A stretch of DNA of 64,000 nucleotides from Leptothrix sp. (in: b-proteobacteria) (GTDB taxonomy: Bacteria; Pseudomonadota; Gammaproteobacteria; Burkholderiales; Burkholderiaceae_C), in the NCBI GenBank assembly GCA_013822685.1, contig PNKV01000010.1:1-64000 (forward strand), in the 5' to 3' direction. Position numbers and translations under genes: made by a program. Under the pieces are notes generated by a model that saw only the letters and a list, made by a program, of their open reading frames with translations, was not told where the DNA came from and did no database searches. This document shows positions 54,688 through 63,647 of this stretch, one piece after another; within the stretch, counting starts at the first letter, position 1, and every line of letters begins with the position of its first letter.

Positions 54688-56496
54688 TTACTGGTCACTG
54701 CTGGGGGCCCCGCCGCTGCTTTGTTCAAGGTAAGACTTCTCGTCATAACCCAGGAAGCCCCGCAGGAAGAACACGTGCAGTGCCAGGCTGCGGTCGGGGC
54801 CCGTGGGCACCACGGCGCTCTTCATTTCACGAACAATGGCAAAGCGTTGCAGGATGGCCTTGGGGTTGGCTTCGTCGGTCACCAGCACGAGGTCCTGGCC
54901 CACCTTGTTGCTCAGGCTTTGCGTGAGTTCGTAGTGGTTCGTCTGCAGGTTTTTGGGGTTCCAGGCCACGATCTTGGGATTGAAGCGGCGCCAGTGGTAA
55001 GCCGTCTGGCTCAGCAGCAAGCGTTTGTCTGCCAGCACTGGCAAACCGGCGATGGTGGGCTCCTCCATCACGGGGGCCAGTTGGTCAAACGCTTCCTGCC
55101 AGCCACGCATGCGCACGAGGATGTCGTATTTGGACGGCAAGTTGTCGCCGGCGATGTCCCTGGCGTGCAGTACCAGGCTGGTCAATACCAAGTTGCTGAC
55201 CAGAACTGCCGCCAGCCACCGATTCGGCCGCGGTGCGGCCAAGGGCACCAATGGTTGGCTGAGACGCGAGGCCACGAGCATGATCAGGCCGATCATGGAG
55301 GGCGCGGCCCAGTTCACGTGGGCATCTGCGTAGAACGCCTGCGCGACCGCCACCAGCAGCAAAGGGATGCTCAGCGCCCACAAGAAGCGGTAAGACGACA
55401 TGGACGCCAGGTAGTAGGCCGAGGTGCGGATGGCTTGAGGGCGGCCATCGCCATTGGCCGCGTCACGTGCGCCTGGCATGTTGAGTTGGCTGGGGGGCAA
55501 CACAGGGCTGGAGGCGCGCCATTGGCTGGGCGGCATCATCTGGCTGGACGCGGCCCACTGGCTGGGCGGAATCGAGGCGTTGCCCGCGTTGGCGGTTTGT
55601 TTGAGCAGCCACAAGGCGGCCACCACCGTGACGGGGCCCAACATCAACAGTTGCCCCAACGCGAAGACGATCATGGGCACGAACCCACCGTGGCGCCCGG
55701 ACTGTGCCGTCAACTCGGCTGTGTGGTGCATGGTTGGGAAACCGTTCTGGGCGTTCCACCAAACATTGGGTGAAACGATGGCGGCCGCGACCAACAAGGC
55801 CACCCATGGCCCCAATCGCAGCAGGCCACGTTTGGGCCCATGCACGCCCCAGAGCGCCCAAATGGCGGTCAAACCAAAGGCCGCCATGGTGTATTTGTCC
55901 ATGATGCCCACGCCCACCACGGCGCCACACAAGACCCACAGGCCCAGTCGGTTGGTGACTTGGGCACGCCACAGGGCCCAGGCCGCCAATGTCCAGCACA
56001 GCAGCAGGGGCCCATCGGTGCTGGCCACCAAGCCCAGCAGGCCGGCCAGGGGGGTGGTCAAAAACAAGGCCCCTGCCACCATGCCGGTGCGCACACCGCT
56101 GCTGGTGGGCCAAAGGGCCCGAGCCAGGCCAACCATGGCCACCGCAGTGAGCGGATAGACCAAGATCGACAAGGCCTTGACACCCAGAACGCCCGATCCA
56201 AACAAGCTGGTGCTCAAGCCGACGAGGCCCGCGATCAACGGCGGCTTTGAAAAATATCCCCAGCTCAATTGCCGCGACCAATCCCAGTACTGCGACTCAT
56301 CGAAGAACAAAGAGATCCCGCTGTGCTTGACTACCCAGAATCGGTAGAGCGTCAAGGCCACGGCCAAGGCCAGCAGTTTCCACATGCGCGGCCCCCACAG
56401 GCGGGGCCAGCGCTGACCTGAGGGTCGGGCGACCGGGGCCATGGAGGCGGGCTTGTCCTGAGCGACAGCCGGTTGGTCAGGCATCTCTGTGTTCAT
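54688..56496 (-). CDS. GT39 (ArnT/PMT-like) lipid-linked sugar transferase
   Basis: A 602-aa polytopic glycosyltransferase using a polyprenyl-phosphate sugar donor. The N-terminal FFDESQYWDWSRQLSWGYFSKPPLIA holds the catalytic Asp-Glu and the KPP motif of the ArnT/PMT_2 class. Ten or more hydrophobic segments follow. A middle loop (about residues 310-340) contains an unusual 12-residue tandem repeat. The C-terminal 150 residues form a periplasmic domain. ATG 56496 lies 2 bp past the GT2 stop. With the GT2 partner it probably transfers a sugar to lipid A or an envelope glycan; aminoarabinose specificity is not established because the other arn genes are absent. Confidence 0.88.
   Translation of the reverse strand: MNTEMPDQPAVAQDKPASMAPVARPSGQRWPRLWGPRMWKLLALAVALTLYRFWVVKHSGISLFFDESQYWDWSRQLSWGYFSKPPLIAGLVGLSTSLFGSGVLGVKALSILVYPLTAVAMVGLARALWPTSSGVRTGMVAGALFLTTPLAGLLGLVASTDGPLLLCWTLAAWALWRAQVTNRLGLWVLCGAVVGVGIMDKYTMAAFGLTAIWALWGVHGPKRGLLRLGPWVALLVAAAIVSPNVWWNAQNGFPTMHHTAELTAQSGRHGGFVPMIVFALGQLLMLGPVTVVAALWLLKQTANAGNASIPPSQWAASSQMMPPSQWRASSPVLPPSQLNMPGARDAANGDGRPQAIRTSAYYLASMSSYRFLWALSIPLLLVAVAQAFYADAHVNWAAPSMIGLIMLVASRLSQPLVPLAAPRPNRWLAAVLVSNLVLTSLVLHARDIAGDNLPSKYDILVRMRGWQEAFDQLAPVMEEPTIAGLPVLADKRLLLSQTAYHWRRFNPKIVAWNPKNLQTNHYELTQSLSNKVGQDLVLVTDEANPKAILQRFAIVREMKSAVVPTGPDRSLALHVFFLRGFLGYDEKSYLEQSSGGAPSSDQ
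55483..55569 (-). repeat. 36-bp tandem repeat inside the GT39 gene
   Basis: On the minus strand the unit encodes PPSQWxASSxxx. Copies begin at 55569, 55533 and 55497 (the last one partial), a strict 36-bp period in frame. It extends a loop between transmembrane segments without breaking the gene. Confidence 0.85.
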
Positions 56497-56498
56497 GG

Positions 56499-57560
56499 TC
56501 AATGAGGCAAATGTGATTCGGACAGGCCGTGTGCCTGGCGGTGCCAGCCCTGATCGGGAGCCTGGGCGGGCGCTTCGGTCGTGTAGTACGGGGCCACTTC
56601 GCCCCGATCGTAATAAATGCGGATCAGCAATTCGGCCAGCACGCCCGTGGTTAGAAACTGTAGTCCACCCAGCACGCAGAAAAATCCCAGCCAGAGTAAT
56701 GGGCGGCCTCCGATGTTGTTACCCAACATCTTGAGCACGGCCAAATAGCTCAGGATCAAGCTGCCGATCAGGCCCAGTCCCAATCCGACACCGCCAAAGA
56801 AGTGGCCCGGCCGCCCTGCGAAGCGCAGGAAGAAATTCACCGCGAGCAAGTCCAGCACCACGCGTAGCGTGCGTGAAATACCGTACTTGGACTCCCCCTG
56901 AGTTCGGGGGTGATGGCTGACCGCCATCTCGGACATGCGCGCTGGCGATGTGACGGTGGCCATCCACGCGGGAATGAATCGGTGCATCTCGCCATACAGG
57001 CGAACGCGCTTGAGCACGCTGGCCCGATAGGCTTTCAAGCTGCAGCCCAGGTCCTGGAACTCCAGCCCGGTGATCTTGCGGATCAGACGATTGGCGATCC
57101 GCGAGGGCACCTTGCGCAGGAACAAACCATCCTGGCGGTTCTGGCGCCATCCTGCGACCAGATCCAGGTCCTCATTCACCAGTTTGGCGACGAGGGCCGG
57201 GATGTCCTTGGGGTCGTTCTGCAGATCGCCGTCCAGGGTCACGATCACGTCACCTCGGGCTGCGTCGATGCCGGCCTGCATGGCGGCCGTCTGGCGAAAA
57301 TTGCGCCACAAGTGGACAGGCCGAACATGAGCGCCCCGGAGCCTGGCTTGCTCATCCAGAGCCTGCTGCGTGCCATCGCGGCTGCCATCGTTGACGATGA
57401 TGAGTTCCCAGGGCCAGGCGTAAGTGGCCAAGGCCTCGTGAACAGCGGCCACAAAGGGCGCGACATTGTCCACCTCGTTGTACATGGGCACAACGATGGA
57501 CAGCTGGTGATCTGGCGCGGCGGGCAGGGGAGCGACAGAGGGCGTCGGCACTGAACTCAT
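56499..57560 (-). CDS. GT2 polyprenyl-phosphate sugar synthase (ArnC/DPM-like)
   Basis: A 353-aa glycosyltransferase. The GT-A domain shows IVVPMYNEVDNVAPFV, VTLDGDLQNDPKDIPAL (DxD-like) and GWRQNRQDGLFLRKVPSRIANRLIRKITG, typical of ArnC/DPM1 enzymes that make polyprenyl-phosphate-linked sugars on the cytoplasmic face. Two C-terminal helices anchor it. ATG 57560 is chosen over a codon six residues upstream. It supplies the donor for the GT39 enzyme that follows immediately. Confidence 0.92.
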   Translation of the reverse strand: MSSVPTPSVAPLPAAPDHQLSIVVPMYNEVDNVAPFVAAVHEALATYAWPWELIIVNDGSRDGTQQALDEQARLRGAHVRPVHLWRNFRQTAAMQAGIDAARGDVIVTLDGDLQNDPKDIPALVAKLVNEDLDLVAGWRQNRQDGLFLRKVPSRIANRLIRKITGLEFQDLGCSLKAYRASVLKRVRLYGEMHRFIPAWMATVTSPARMSEMAVSHHPRTQGESKYGISRTLRVVLDLLAVNFFLRFAGRPGHFFGGVGLGLGLIGSLILSYLAVLKMLGNNIGGRPLLWLGFFCVLGGLQFLTTGVLAELLIRIYYDRGEVAPYYTTEAPAQAPDQGWHRQAHGLSESHLPH

Positions 57561-57594
57561 GAACACTCTTTCTAACAAACTGGGACGATGTTGC

Positions 57595-58632
57595 TCAGCC
57601 GGGATGATGCGGGGGAAAATCCCGTTGCGCCGTGGCTTTGCTCATCCCGTTGGACAGCAGCGCCGCCACGCCTGCTGCGCAGACCGCACAAAGCAAGAAG
57701 CAAACATGAAGCGCCAGGGCTGCGGGCACCACGTGCGCCAACAAGGGCGATCCACGGCCAAGCAAAGTGGCGGTGCCAGCCCACACGCCTGCTTCGTAAG
57801 TGCCAAAGCCTGCCGGCCCTTGCAGCGGGAAGATGGCTGCCAGCTCACCGCCCAAGGCGCCGGCCCAGGCCACTGGCCAACTTGTCTGGCTGATGGCACT
57901 GAGCAAAGTGGCGCCGGCGGCCAGCTTGAGCGCCCAATTGGCCAAGGTCAACACCCAGGCGGCGGGTCGGTGGTGCGACGGCTCCAACAAGGCAGCCCTG
58001 AGTTTGAGGGCCATGCTGCGCCATTTGCTCAGGTGCCCTGCGGTGCCATCAACCGGTGCCTGGGCCAACAGCCGCCGCAACATCCACCACCCTCCGTGCC
58101 AGCACAGGACCAGGCCCAGGAAGCCCGCGACTCTGGCGACCAAGGACAGCCCAGGCCACAAGGCCAATCCCAAACCTGCCAGCACCGCCAGATCCTGCAG
58201 CCGCATCCACATCAGACAAACCAAGGCGCGAGACATGGGCAGCCGCAGCTCCCGTGCCGCCAGCCAGGGAAAGCTCAGCTCGCCTGCCCGCATGGGCAGC
58301 AGGTTCACAGCCGCGTTGTGCAGCAGGATCACACGCAGGGCGTCGGTCCGCAGGCCCAGCCACCGGTGGGGAGGCGCATGGTGCTGGTCCAGGCCCAGTA
58401 CCACCTGCAGGCGTGCGCCCCTCAAGCCGTAGCTGAGCAGCAGCCCGCACAGGGTGAGTGCCCAAATCGCGATCGAAGGCCTCTGGAGGGCCTCAATGAC
58501 CGATGCCATTGGCGTGCGCGACAACAGCCAGCCCAGCAAGACGATGCCAAACGCCCAGGCCCAGGCCAGCTTCTTGCGCGAGCTTGGCAAGGGATCAGGG
58601 GTAGAGCGAGGAGCGTCGTGAAGATCGGTCAC
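57595..58632 (-). CDS. LPG-synthase-like membrane protein (UPF0104/flippase family)
   Basis: A 345-aa protein with about eight hydrophobic segments of the lysylphosphatidylglycerol-synthase transmembrane (UPF0104) type. Motifs RVILLHNAAVNLLPMRAGELSFPWL and GPAGFGTYEAGVWAG are characteristic. Related proteins accompany GT2/GT39 genes and are thought to move or use lipid-linked substrates. The start is GTG 58632. First gene of the four-gene minus-strand module. Confidence 0.82.
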   Translation of the reverse strand: MTDLHDAPRSTPDPLPSSRKKLAWAWAFGIVLLGWLLSRTPMASVIEALQRPSIAIWALTLCGLLLSYGLRGARLQVVLGLDQHHAPPHRWLGLRTDALRVILLHNAAVNLLPMRAGELSFPWLAARELRLPMSRALVCLMWMRLQDLAVLAGLGLALWPGLSLVARVAGFLGLVLCWHGGWWMLRRLLAQAPVDGTAGHLSKWRSMALKLRAALLEPSHHRPAAWVLTLANWALKLAAGATLLSAISQTSWPVAWAGALGGELAAIFPLQGPAGFGTYEAGVWAGTATLLGRGSPLLAHVVPAALALHVCFLLCAVCAAGVAALLSNGMSKATAQRDFPPHHPG

Positions 58633-58728
58633 AAGAGGTGGGCGCAGTGCTGGTCCTGCACGCTGGGCAACCCTCTATTGTCCCGCATCTTGGTGGCCGG
58701 CTTGGCTGTCAAGGCGGCCGGAAATGAC

Positions 58729-58754
58729 AAAGGCGCCCCGAAGGCGCGCCTTTT
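58729..58754 (-). terminator. Hairpin terminator after the initiating sugar-transferase gene
   Basis: AAAGGCGC (58729-58736) pairs with GCGCCTTT (58746-58753) across a 9-base loop, 34 bp downstream of the sugar-transferase stop on the minus strand. T-runs are short on both sides, so it could act in either direction but is only moderately strong. It separates the EPS genes from the GT2/GT39 module. Confidence 0.6.
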
Positions 58755-58787
58755 GTCCAGCTTGAAGAATGTCAGATCAGTGACGTT

Positions 58788-60197
58788 TCACTGAGAACCT
58801 TCGCGGAAGATCACCACGCTGACGGTTTCAAACAAGATCAGCAAGTCGAGGAACAGCGAGTTGTTCTTGACGTAGTACAGGTCGTACTGGTGCTTGTGCA
58901 GCGCGTCTTCAACTGAAGCGCCGTAGCTGTACTTGACCTGGGCCCAGCCCGTCACGCCAGGTTTGACGCTGTGGCGGATGTCGTAGTAAGGGATCTGCTG
59001 CTTGAGCTGCTCGACGAAAGTGGGGCGTTCAGGACGGGGACCCACCATGCTCATCTCGCCCTTGAGCACGCTCAGGATTTGGGGCAGCTCGTCGATGCGG
59101 GTCTTGCGGATGAAGGCGCCCACGCGGGTCACGCGCGAATCGTTCTTCTTGGCCCACACGGCCACGCCGTCTTTCTCTGCATCGGTGCTCATGCTGCGGA
59201 ACTTCAGGCACATGAAGCTCTTGCCGCCCAAGCCCACTCGTTCCTGGCGGTAAATGATCGGGCCTTCGCTTTCCAGCTTGATGGCCAGCATGGTGATCAG
59301 CATGATCGGCGATGCCAGCAGCAACAGCGTTGACGAGCTGGCGATGTCGAACAGGCGTTTGATGGCCATGCGGGTGCGGTCCTGCGCAAAGCCCTGGCCA
59401 TACACCAGCCAGCTGGCCTTCAGGCTGTCCACAGGCACTTCGCCAGTTGTTTGCTCGTAGAAAGCAGCCAAGTCCAGCACGGGAATGCCTTGGATGCGGG
59501 CGGACAGCAGTTGGTCCATGGGCACGTTGCCACCGCGTTGCTCTTTCACGGCCACGATGATCTGGTTGATCTCATGGCTTTGAATGATGTCCTTGATGGA
59601 CAGGGCACTGGAGAAGATGTTGAAACGCTTGTCAGTGACGCCGTGATCGGCCTCGCCAGCGGGGTAAAAACCGATCACCGAATGGCCTTGAACGCGGCGC
59701 GCCTTGAGGTCAGACGCCACCGAGTGTGCTTCCTTGCCCGTGCCAACGATCAGGATGCGTTGTTGCACAAAGGCGGTGCGCCACGTGGTCATCAGGAAAC
59801 CGCGTACCACGACCAAGCCAAAAACCAGGTAGGCCGCCGCAAAACCCATCAACTGGTAGGCCTGGGTGCCGTCCAGCATGGTTTTGATGGCCAATTGGTA
59901 GGCGATGGGCGCGCCCAGCAGGCAACCCAGCAAGGCCCGGCCCAGCTTGGCACGCGGGGTCTTGCGCTCAGAGCCTTCACGGTACACGCCCAGCAAACCG
60001 CAGTGCAGGGGCATCACGAAGGCAAAGCCCAAACCGGCCCACAAAGCCGTGGACATGCTAACCAGATCGGGGGATGTGCCCGACATGTGCAGGAAGGTCA
60101 TGACCCCCAGCACAATCGCCAAGAAACTGGTCAAGCTGTCCGCCAAAAGCTCGGACAGGGTCGCGATGGAAATGTGGTGCTGGAAGACCCGGAACAT
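58788..60197 (-). CDS. XrtA/PEP-CTERM-type initiating sugar transferase
   Basis: A 469-aa polyprenyl glycosylphosphotransferase that starts exopolysaccharide repeat synthesis on undecaprenyl phosphate. The N-terminal part has four transmembrane segments and a CoA-binding-like domain. The C-terminal bacterial sugar-transferase domain has KRLFDI, GPIIYRQERVGLGGKSF, KFRSM, KTRIDELPQILSVLKGEMSMVGPRPE and VKPGVTGWAQV. The N-terminal MFRVFQHHISIATLSELLADS and overall length match the group accompanying XrtA exosortase loci. A gap of 196 bp separates it from the deacetylase gene upstream. Confidence 0.9.
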   Translation of the reverse strand: MFRVFQHHISIATLSELLADSLTSFLAIVLGVMTFLHMSGTSPDLVSMSTALWAGLGFAFVMPLHCGLLGVYREGSERKTPRAKLGRALLGCLLGAPIAYQLAIKTMLDGTQAYQLMGFAAAYLVFGLVVVRGFLMTTWRTAFVQQRILIVGTGKEAHSVASDLKARRVQGHSVIGFYPAGEADHGVTDKRFNIFSSALSIKDIIQSHEINQIIVAVKEQRGGNVPMDQLLSARIQGIPVLDLAAFYEQTTGEVPVDSLKASWLVYGQGFAQDRTRMAIKRLFDIASSSTLLLLASPIMLITMLAIKLESEGPIIYRQERVGLGGKSFMCLKFRSMSTDAEKDGVAVWAKKNDSRVTRVGAFIRKTRIDELPQILSVLKGEMSMVGPRPERPTFVEQLKQQIPYYDIRHSVKPGVTGWAQVKYSYGASVEDALHKHQYDLYYVKNNSLFLDLLILFETVSVVIFREGSQ

Positions 60198-60393
60198 TTG
60201 GTGCGCCTCTCAAGACCAAACAAATTGTGCAGCTATGCAACAACTTGCCTAACCCGTAATTATTTGTAATGGCTGATTATCGGCATACCGGGTGCTTGAA
60301 ATAATCCTCCAAACGAGGGGGGGGCCCTAACTCAAGGGGGTTAGTTGCCAATACGGGAATAGTCGAGATTTCGACGCCCAGCGCTGGTGCGGC

Positions 60394-61392
60394 TTAGCCT
60401 GAACTCCTTGCGGTCAGCGGGTGTTGGCCCGTCACGGCATTTCGGAGCAATTGCATGACGAGGCGCTTTGGGTTGTTGTCCCAAGGAGAAAAGCGGGGCA
60501 GCTGGTAACGGTCGCAAGATTTGGTCGCAACGCCCCAAGCGGTTGATACAGCGGCCTGGTAACCCAGTTCCTTCAACAACTGCACATGCTCATGGCCATA
60601 GTCACGCACCGGGCGCCCATTGGGGTAGGCGAAGACCAGGGGCTTGTGGCCAATCAAGTTGGCCAGCAAGTCGCGGTTGTGCACGATGTCTTGGCGAGCG
60701 CTGGCCAAGTCAATGCGGTTCAGGATGGGGTGGGTGTGGGTGTGCCCGCCAATGGTCATGCCGTGGGCTGCCAGTTGGCGGATGTGCTCATCCGTCATCA
60801 TCAGGAGGGGGCGTTCCCTGCCGGGGGCCGCGGTTTCCCACAATCGGGTGCAGGCTTGCTCCCGCTCCAGAAACGGCATGTATTTGACGCTGGTCAATAT
60901 TTTTTCAGCACACTCGCGTTTTGACACCATGTCATGCGCCGGCTGAAGGCCCAAGCCCAGCCAGCTCAGGTCGAGCTGAGGCGCTTGGCAGGCCCTCAGC
61001 GACTCGATGATGACATCGTTGAACATCAGACCATCATTGAGGTAGCCACTGCAGACGAAGAAAGTGGCCATCAGCCCATGACGCTGCAATATGGGCAGCG
61101 CCATGGTGTAGTTGTCCCGGTAGCCGTCGTCAAAGGTGATGCTGAGGGCACGGGACGGCAGCGTGCCGCGTTCCAGCCGCTCAAGTGCTTCCGGCAAGGA
61201 CAACACGTTGAAGCACTCGGCAATGACCGCCATGTGGCTGGCAAACTTTCGGGCATCGACCTGATCGCTGGAGAGCAGCGGATCGATGTCAGGCGGCACC
61301 CGGTGGTAAGTCAGTATGGTGAGTTTGCCTTTGGCTCCTCCCGGCGACGCAAGTCGTCCTGCGGTGCGGAACAAGGGCGCGACAACGGTCAT
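60394..61392 (-). CDS. Polysaccharide deacetylase (NodB-type)
   Basis: A 332-aa carbohydrate esterase family 4 protein. The NodB metal site is visible as ITFDDGYRDNY (the Asp pair) and GGHTHTHP (His-x3-His), with LTYHRVPPD at the N-terminus. It lacks a signal peptide. It probably deacetylates the exopolysaccharide or a precursor made by the neighbouring genes. It follows the ATPase-epimerase gene after 82 bp on the same strand. Confidence 0.9.
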   Translation of the reverse strand: MTVVAPLFRTAGRLASPGGAKGKLTILTYHRVPPDIDPLLSSDQVDARKFASHMAVIAECFNVLSLPEALERLERGTLPSRALSITFDDGYRDNYTMALPILQRHGLMATFFVCSGYLNDGLMFNDVIIESLRACQAPQLDLSWLGLGLQPAHDMVSKRECAEKILTSVKYMPFLEREQACTRLWETAAPGRERPLLMMTDEHIRQLAAHGMTIGGHTHTHPILNRIDLASARQDIVHNRDLLANLIGHKPLVFAYPNGRPVRDYGHEHVQLLKELGYQAAVSTAWGVATKSCDRYQLPRFSPWDNNPKRLVMQLLRNAVTGQHPLTARSSG

Positions 61393-61474
61393 GTAATGGG
61401 GGTCCTTCGCTCAGTGGCGGTGCCAGCCATCTGCAATTGCTTTCATCATATAGATGAGTGCCGTCAAAGTGACA

Positions 61475-63634
61475 CTAAATACCGGCTTGTTGTTCAAGCG
61501 GCAAAGGTGTTTGGTCGTCAGGTCGATTTGGACTGTAAACACCCTTTGTCTTGATCCATGTCAAGAGGTGTTCAGTCATTCTGGTGGCCGTTTGGCCGTC
61601 CCAGAATTTGGGCAGGCGGCCTTTTTTACCCCCACCACGCAAAATTTCGGCCACGGCCCGGCTGATCACGCTGCTGTTGTGTCCGACAGCAATGTTGGTG
61701 CCTTGCTCAACCGTGATGCGACGCTCGGTGAAGTTGTGCAGGGTCAGGCAGGGGATGCCCAGAATAGTCGCTTCTTCCTGCACTGTGGATGAGTTGGTCA
61801 GGACGCACGCCGAGTGTCCTAGCAGCCCGATCATCTTGTGATACGGGACCAAGGGCAAGGGCATGATGTGCCCCTCATGCGCAATTTGCAGCAGTCCGAG
61901 GTGGTCCAGGCAGGCGCGAGTGCTGTCGTGCATTGGCCAGATTAGCGGGATGTCCTTGCTCACCATGCGCAAGATGCCGACCAGGCTGGTCAACTCTTCC
62001 GGGTTGGTGATCTTGTCCATCTGCTGGAGGTAGACCACGCCCACGCCGCTTTTGCTTTTGAGGATGTCGGTGGGCTGGTTGAGCTGGCGCAGGGTGTACT
62101 TGGGTTGCGAGGCTTGCGGCAGCATGGCGCGGATGGCGTCCATCAAGAGGTTGCCCACAAACAGCACCCGATCGGCAGGGATGCCTTCCCTGGCGAGATT
62201 GTCGTGCGCGACCCACTCGGAGGTGAACAGCAATTCGCCCATGTGGTCGCACATCATCCCGTTGACTTCTTGCGGCCGAGAACGGTCAAAGCTTCGCAAG
62301 CCGGCTTCCAGGTGGATGATCGGGATGCCGTGCCTCTGGGCCGCCAGGCTGCCTGCCAGGGCGGTGTCGTCTCCAGCCTGGACAATGATGGCGGTCGGGC
62401 GGTGTTGCTCGAACAGCTGGTCAAGTTGCTGCAAGGTGGCGGCCAAGTGGGTCAGTCCATGGCCAGGGGGCAGGCGCAAGCGGTAGTCCGGGTTCCGCAA
62501 GCCCAGGTGCTCCGACCAGTCCTGGGTCAACTCGAAGTGGCCTGGCGTGTCGATGTGCAAAAGCCTGGCGGGCGGCAGATCGGCACGGCTGCTCAAAGCC
62601 TTCAGCAAGGGCGATGCACGCAGACAGCCCGTGCGCGAACCGGTCAGGCACAACAGAAACGGTGTGTTGGGCTGGGCCTCGGGGTTGATGACGGGTGCTG
62701 CCCAGTTGTTGCCAGGCACCGGCCCGTCCAATCCTTGTGTCAGCGTGGGAATGACCGATTCCTTCAAGGCCAGGCTGGTGTTGGCCGAGGACGACGCCCC
62801 TGTGTTGCTGAGCACCGGCTCACCGATTTCGGCCCGGATTTCCTGGGCGATGCGCGACACGCTGGCGCCCGAGATCTCGTGCTCACCAGCCAGGAAGGTC
62901 GCCAGCAGAATCCGGTTGCACAGCAAGTTGATGCGCCGTGGAATGCCGGAGGTCCACTCGTAACATTCGTCAAAAGCCTCGGCGCTGATTTGTGGGTTAT
63001 CGACCCAGCCAACCTTGCGCAGCCGGTGCTCGATGTAGCGCCGCGTCTCATCGCGGTCCATGGGGCCCAAGTGGTAGGAGGCGATCACCCGTTGTCGCAG
63101 TTGCTCAAGCGAGCGCGACAGCAGCATGGTGCGCAGTTCTGGCTGCCCGATCAGAAAGCTCTGCAGCAAAGCCTGGTTGCCAAACTGGAAGTTCGACAGC
63201 ATGCGCAACTCTTCAATCGCATCGCGGCTCAGGTTTTGAGCCTCATCCACGATCAGCACGGCGCGCTTTTGTTGCGTGGCCAGCAGGGTCAGGTACGCCT
63301 CCAGCGTGGAGATGAGGTCGGCCTTGCTGTTGCCCTTGCTGGGAATGCCAAACGCCGTGATCGACGCGCGAAGCAGGTCACCGGCTTCCAGTTGCGTGCT
63401 CACCAGCTGCGCCGCCACGACCTTCTCATGGTCGATGTCGTTGAGCAGGGTGCGGACCAGGGTGGTCTTGCCCGCCCCGATGTCGCCCGTGATGACGATG
63501 AAGCCTTCAGCTTGGTAAAGCCCAAACTTCAGGTAGGACAAGGCGCTGCTGTGGCCTTTGCTGTCAAAAAAGAAGCTGGGGTCCGGGTTGAGCAGGAAGG
63601 GGGCGCCGGTGAAGCCGAAATGTTTCTCGTACAT
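61475..63634 (-). CDS. XrtA-associated ATPase fused to UDP-GlcNAc 2-epimerase-like domain
   Basis: A 719-aa two-domain protein. Residues 1-270 are the ExeA-like P-loop ATPase of XrtA/EPS loci, with MYEKHFGFTGAPF, Walker A GDIGAGKT (50-57) and Walker B VLIVDEAQ (126-133). After a linker (about 271-322) comes a non-hydrolysing UDP-GlcNAc 2-epimerase fold (about 323-719). Asp421 (AGDD), Glu442 (HLEAGLR) and Glu455 (PQEVN) are kept. The usual HRxEN motif reads QQMDK (536-540), and the SGG phosphate loop reads NSST. The epimerase part may therefore be altered or inactive. The two functions are normally separate proteins. Confidence 0.88.
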   Translation of the reverse strand: MYEKHFGFTGAPFLLNPDPSFFFDSKGHSSALSYLKFGLYQAEGFIVITGDIGAGKTTLVRTLLNDIDHEKVVAAQLVSTQLEAGDLLRASITAFGIPSKGNSKADLISTLEAYLTLLATQQKRAVLIVDEAQNLSRDAIEELRMLSNFQFGNQALLQSFLIGQPELRTMLLSRSLEQLRQRVIASYHLGPMDRDETRRYIEHRLRKVGWVDNPQISAEAFDECYEWTSGIPRRINLLCNRILLATFLAGEHEISGASVSRIAQEIRAEIGEPVLSNTGASSSANTSLALKESVIPTLTQGLDGPVPGNNWAAPVINPEAQPNTPFLLCLTGSRTGCLRASPLLKALSSRADLPPARLLHIDTPGHFELTQDWSEHLGLRNPDYRLRLPPGHGLTHLAATLQQLDQLFEQHRPTAIIVQAGDDTALAGSLAAQRHGIPIIHLEAGLRSFDRSRPQEVNGMMCDHMGELLFTSEWVAHDNLAREGIPADRVLFVGNLLMDAIRAMLPQASQPKYTLRQLNQPTDILKSKSGVGVVYLQQMDKITNPEELTSLVGILRMVSKDIPLIWPMHDSTRACLDHLGLLQIAHEGHIMPLPLVPYHKMIGLLGHSACVLTNSSTVQEEATILGIPCLTLHNFTERRITVEQGTNIAVGHNSSVISRAVAEILRGGGKKGRLPKFWDGQTATRMTEHLLTWIKTKGVYSPNRPDDQTPLPLEQQAGI

Positions 63635-63647
63635 GGCTGGGCGTCAA

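Noticed and set aside
60236..60249. Sigma-54-like GGCAAGTTGTTGC (minus strand) before the sugar-transferase gene
   Set aside because: Well placed, but the GG-GC distance is one base too short; it would need experimental start mapping.
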